Assembly: GCA_023436825.1 (NCBI GenBank)
Contig: JAEZHS010000679.1
Location: 1 to 6,093 of the forward strand
DNA: 6,093 nucleotides
Reading direction: 5' to 3'
Origin: Pseudomonadota bacterium
Lineage (GTDB): Bacteria; Pseudomonadota; Alphaproteobacteria; Reyranellales; Reyranellaceae
Part shown: piece after piece, positions 4,848 to 6,093 of the stretch
Numbering within the stretch: position 1 is the first letter of the stretch
Layout of the letters: each line of letters starts with the position of its first letter
Translations under genes and position numbers: made by a program
The notes under the pieces: generated by a model
Databases searched by the model: none
The model's input: the letters and a program-made list of their open reading frames with translations, nothing else
Told to the model about the DNA's origin: nothing

Positions 4848-6093
4848 CGCCTCATCCACCAGACCGCGCCGCCGATCCCGATCACCGTCAGCGGCAGCAG
4901 GATGACGATCACGATGAAGATCCAGCGGCTCTGCGCCGCCGTCAGCAGGATCATCGGCGGCACGGGGATCCGGGTGCGGACGGCGGTCCCCTGCTCCTCG
5001 CGGGCGAGCCAGCGCACCGCCGCCACCAGCAGGTCGCTGTTCGACATGTACGGCAGGAAGGAGTTGCTGGCGAAGTCGCCGTCGCCGATCACCACGGCAC
5101 GAAACGGCGATGCGCCCGGCGCGAGCGTCCCCTCGGCGGCGATACCCAGGACGCGCGGCCCCACTTCGGCGACTTGGGGTGCGACTTGAGATGCGGGCGC
5201 GGGCGCCCCGTCGGCGCGGCGCGCCTCCGCGGGCGCCACCGGACGGGCGTAGCTGTCGCGGCTGCTCTGCAGGATCGGCGTCACCTCCACACCGGCTAGC
5301 GGCTTGGTCAATCTGAGCGGCCGGATGCCGGGAAAGAAGGTCAGTGACAGGGTGCGGGTGATGGGATGCGGATCATAGCCGGTCACCGCCACCATCTCGG
5401 CATCGCGGTGGTAGTGGCTCAGCGGATCGACGACCACCTCCTGCTCAAGCCGGGCGCCGAGATCCGACAGCAGCTTCGAGAGGCCTGCCTCCGGCACGAA
5501 GCCGAGATCGAGCATGAGCAGCGCGCTCCCGCCGCCGGCAAGATAGGACTGAAGCGCGGCGCTTTCGGCCGGCAGGAACGTGGTGCGCGGGTTGGCGTCG
5601 AGGACCACCGTGCAACCTTCAGGGACCGCGCCCGTCGTCGCCAGCAGAAGCTTGCGCGTCGCGTAGCCCTGCGCCTCCAGGACCCGGCGCAGGCGTCCGA
5701 CGCCGTGGCCGGCCGTCTCGACGATCTGCGAGGACGCGTCGCCGTGGCCGTGGTCGGACACGCCCTCGAGATGGGTGTGGAACTCGAAGCCGTCCATCGA
5801 GAACTCGCCATGGCCCTCGAGGAAGCAGACGGTGAGCGACCGCGTACGCAGCACCCGCTGGATGCCGATGGCGATCTCGCCTTCGTCGGTGCCCTGGATC
5901 AGGACGCGCCGGCCGGCCGCCTCGATGATGGCGGCGTTGTACAGCCGCACACCCTCGCGGCGGGCGAGTTCCGGCTGCTTGTCGGGATCGACCGTGAGGA
6001 CGGTGAGCATCGGATTGCGCCGGCCCATCACCTCCAGGATGCCGCGCGCTCGCTGCCCGATGGGGTCCTCGGAACGGTAGAAATAGGTAATGC
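4844..6093 (-). CDS. GldG-like ABC-transporter auxiliary protein (5' end cut by window edge)
   Basis: The frame is open from the right edge to a TGA at 4844, giving 415 visible residues; the N-terminus, expected to carry a membrane anchor, lies outside. Visible blocks follow the GldG/ABC_transp_aux pattern: an opening domain on residual Cα 1-65 with RLYNAAIIEAAGRRVLI, then the FLEGHGE box (about 90-96), a GYATRKLLL block (142-150), the YLAGGGSALLMLDLGF block (183-198), GDGDFASNSF (336-345) and SDLLVAAVRWLA (352-363). Residues about 389-410 form a C-terminal membrane segment followed by WWMRR, so the bulk sits outside the cytoplasm. A histidine-rich stretch (about 94-129) follows the GHGE box, and an Ala/Pro-rich linker lies at about 282-310. 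In relatives the ATPase and permease genes lie just upstream, which here means past the right edge. Gliding is not implied; the transported substrate is unknown. Confidence 0.87.
   Translation of the reverse strand, partial: ITYFYRSEDPIGQRARGILEVMGRRNPMLTVLTVDPDKQPELARREGVRLYNAAIIEAAGRRVLIQGTDEGEIAIGIQRVLRTRSLTVCFLEGHGEFSMDGFEFHTHLEGVSDHGHGDASSQIVETAGHGVGRLRRVLEAQGYATRKLLLATTGAVPEGCTVVLDANPRTTFLPAESAALQSYLAGGGSALLMLDLGFVPEAGLSKLLSDLGARLEQEVVVDPLSHYHRDAEMVAVTGYDPHPITRTLSLTFFPGIRPLRLTKPLAGVEVTPILQSSRDSYARPVAPAEARRADGAPAPASQVAPQVAEVGPRVLGIAAEGTLAPGASPFRAVVIGDGDFASNSFLPYMSNSDLLVAAVRWLAREEQGTAVRTRIPVPPMILLTAAQSRWIFIVIVILLPLTVIGIGGAVWWMRR

Noticed and set aside
4848..4859. GTG (4857-4859) as start of the DUF4340 protein
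   Set aside because: It would add four residues and has no Shine-Dalgarno before it. The ATG at 4847 forms a coupled ATGA overlap.
4266..5189. Plus-strand open frame of 307 codons opposite the DUF4340 and GldG-like genes
   Set aside because: It spans the junction of two well-supported minus-strand genes and shows no domain, signal peptide or credible ribosome binding site.

Overview
The window is GC-rich bacterial DNA, densely coding, with signal-peptide, lipoprotein and inner-membrane proteins typical of a Gram-negative. The base composition and gene families fit a high-GC proteobacterium, most likely an alphaproteobacterium. That placement is an inference: no rRNA or other taxonomic marker is present. 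I see no tRNA, CRISPR array, insertion sequence, transposase or phage gene.

Layout from left to right. (1) Positions 1-1186, minus strand: an exported serine hydrolase of the class C beta-lactamase/esterase fold, cut by the left edge just before its C-terminus. (2) Positions 1187-1376: a 190-base divergent intergenic region with a strong ribosome binding site for the hydrolase, a perfect 14-base palindrome just upstream of the next gene, and a few GC-rich hairpin arms. (3) Positions 1377-3182, plus strand: a 601-residue lipoprotein with two complete HKD motifs. Its whole layout matches the secreted phospholipase D of Streptomyces, and it carries a cysteine-rich insertion. (4) Positions 3183-3258: a short convergent gap with an imperfect 14-base direct repeat and no convincing terminator. 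(5) Positions 3259-6093, minus strand: three tightly overlapping genes, read in the order GldG-like ABC-transporter auxiliary protein (N-terminus off the right edge), DUF4340 protein, HupE/UreJ-type membrane protein. Both internal junctions are ATGA four-base overlaps, so the three are almost certainly co-transcribed and translationally coupled.

How the genes may work together. The right-hand operon looks like the downstream end of a GldA/GldF/GldG-type ABC system. The ATPase and permease genes would be expected beyond the right edge. Its last gene is a HupE/UreJ-type protein, a family linked to nickel or cobalt movement, and the GldG-like subunit has a histidine-rich stretch between its conserved blocks. 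Together these raise the possibility of a metal-linked envelope function. The divergent pair on the left (serine hydrolase and phospholipase D lipoprotein) are both envelope-localised hydrolases and share one intergenic control region, but nothing in the sequence proves that they act together.

The most interesting points are the Streptomyces-type phospholipase D in lipoprotein form with a cysteine-rich insertion, and the GldG-DUF4340-HupE coupling with the histidine-rich segment.
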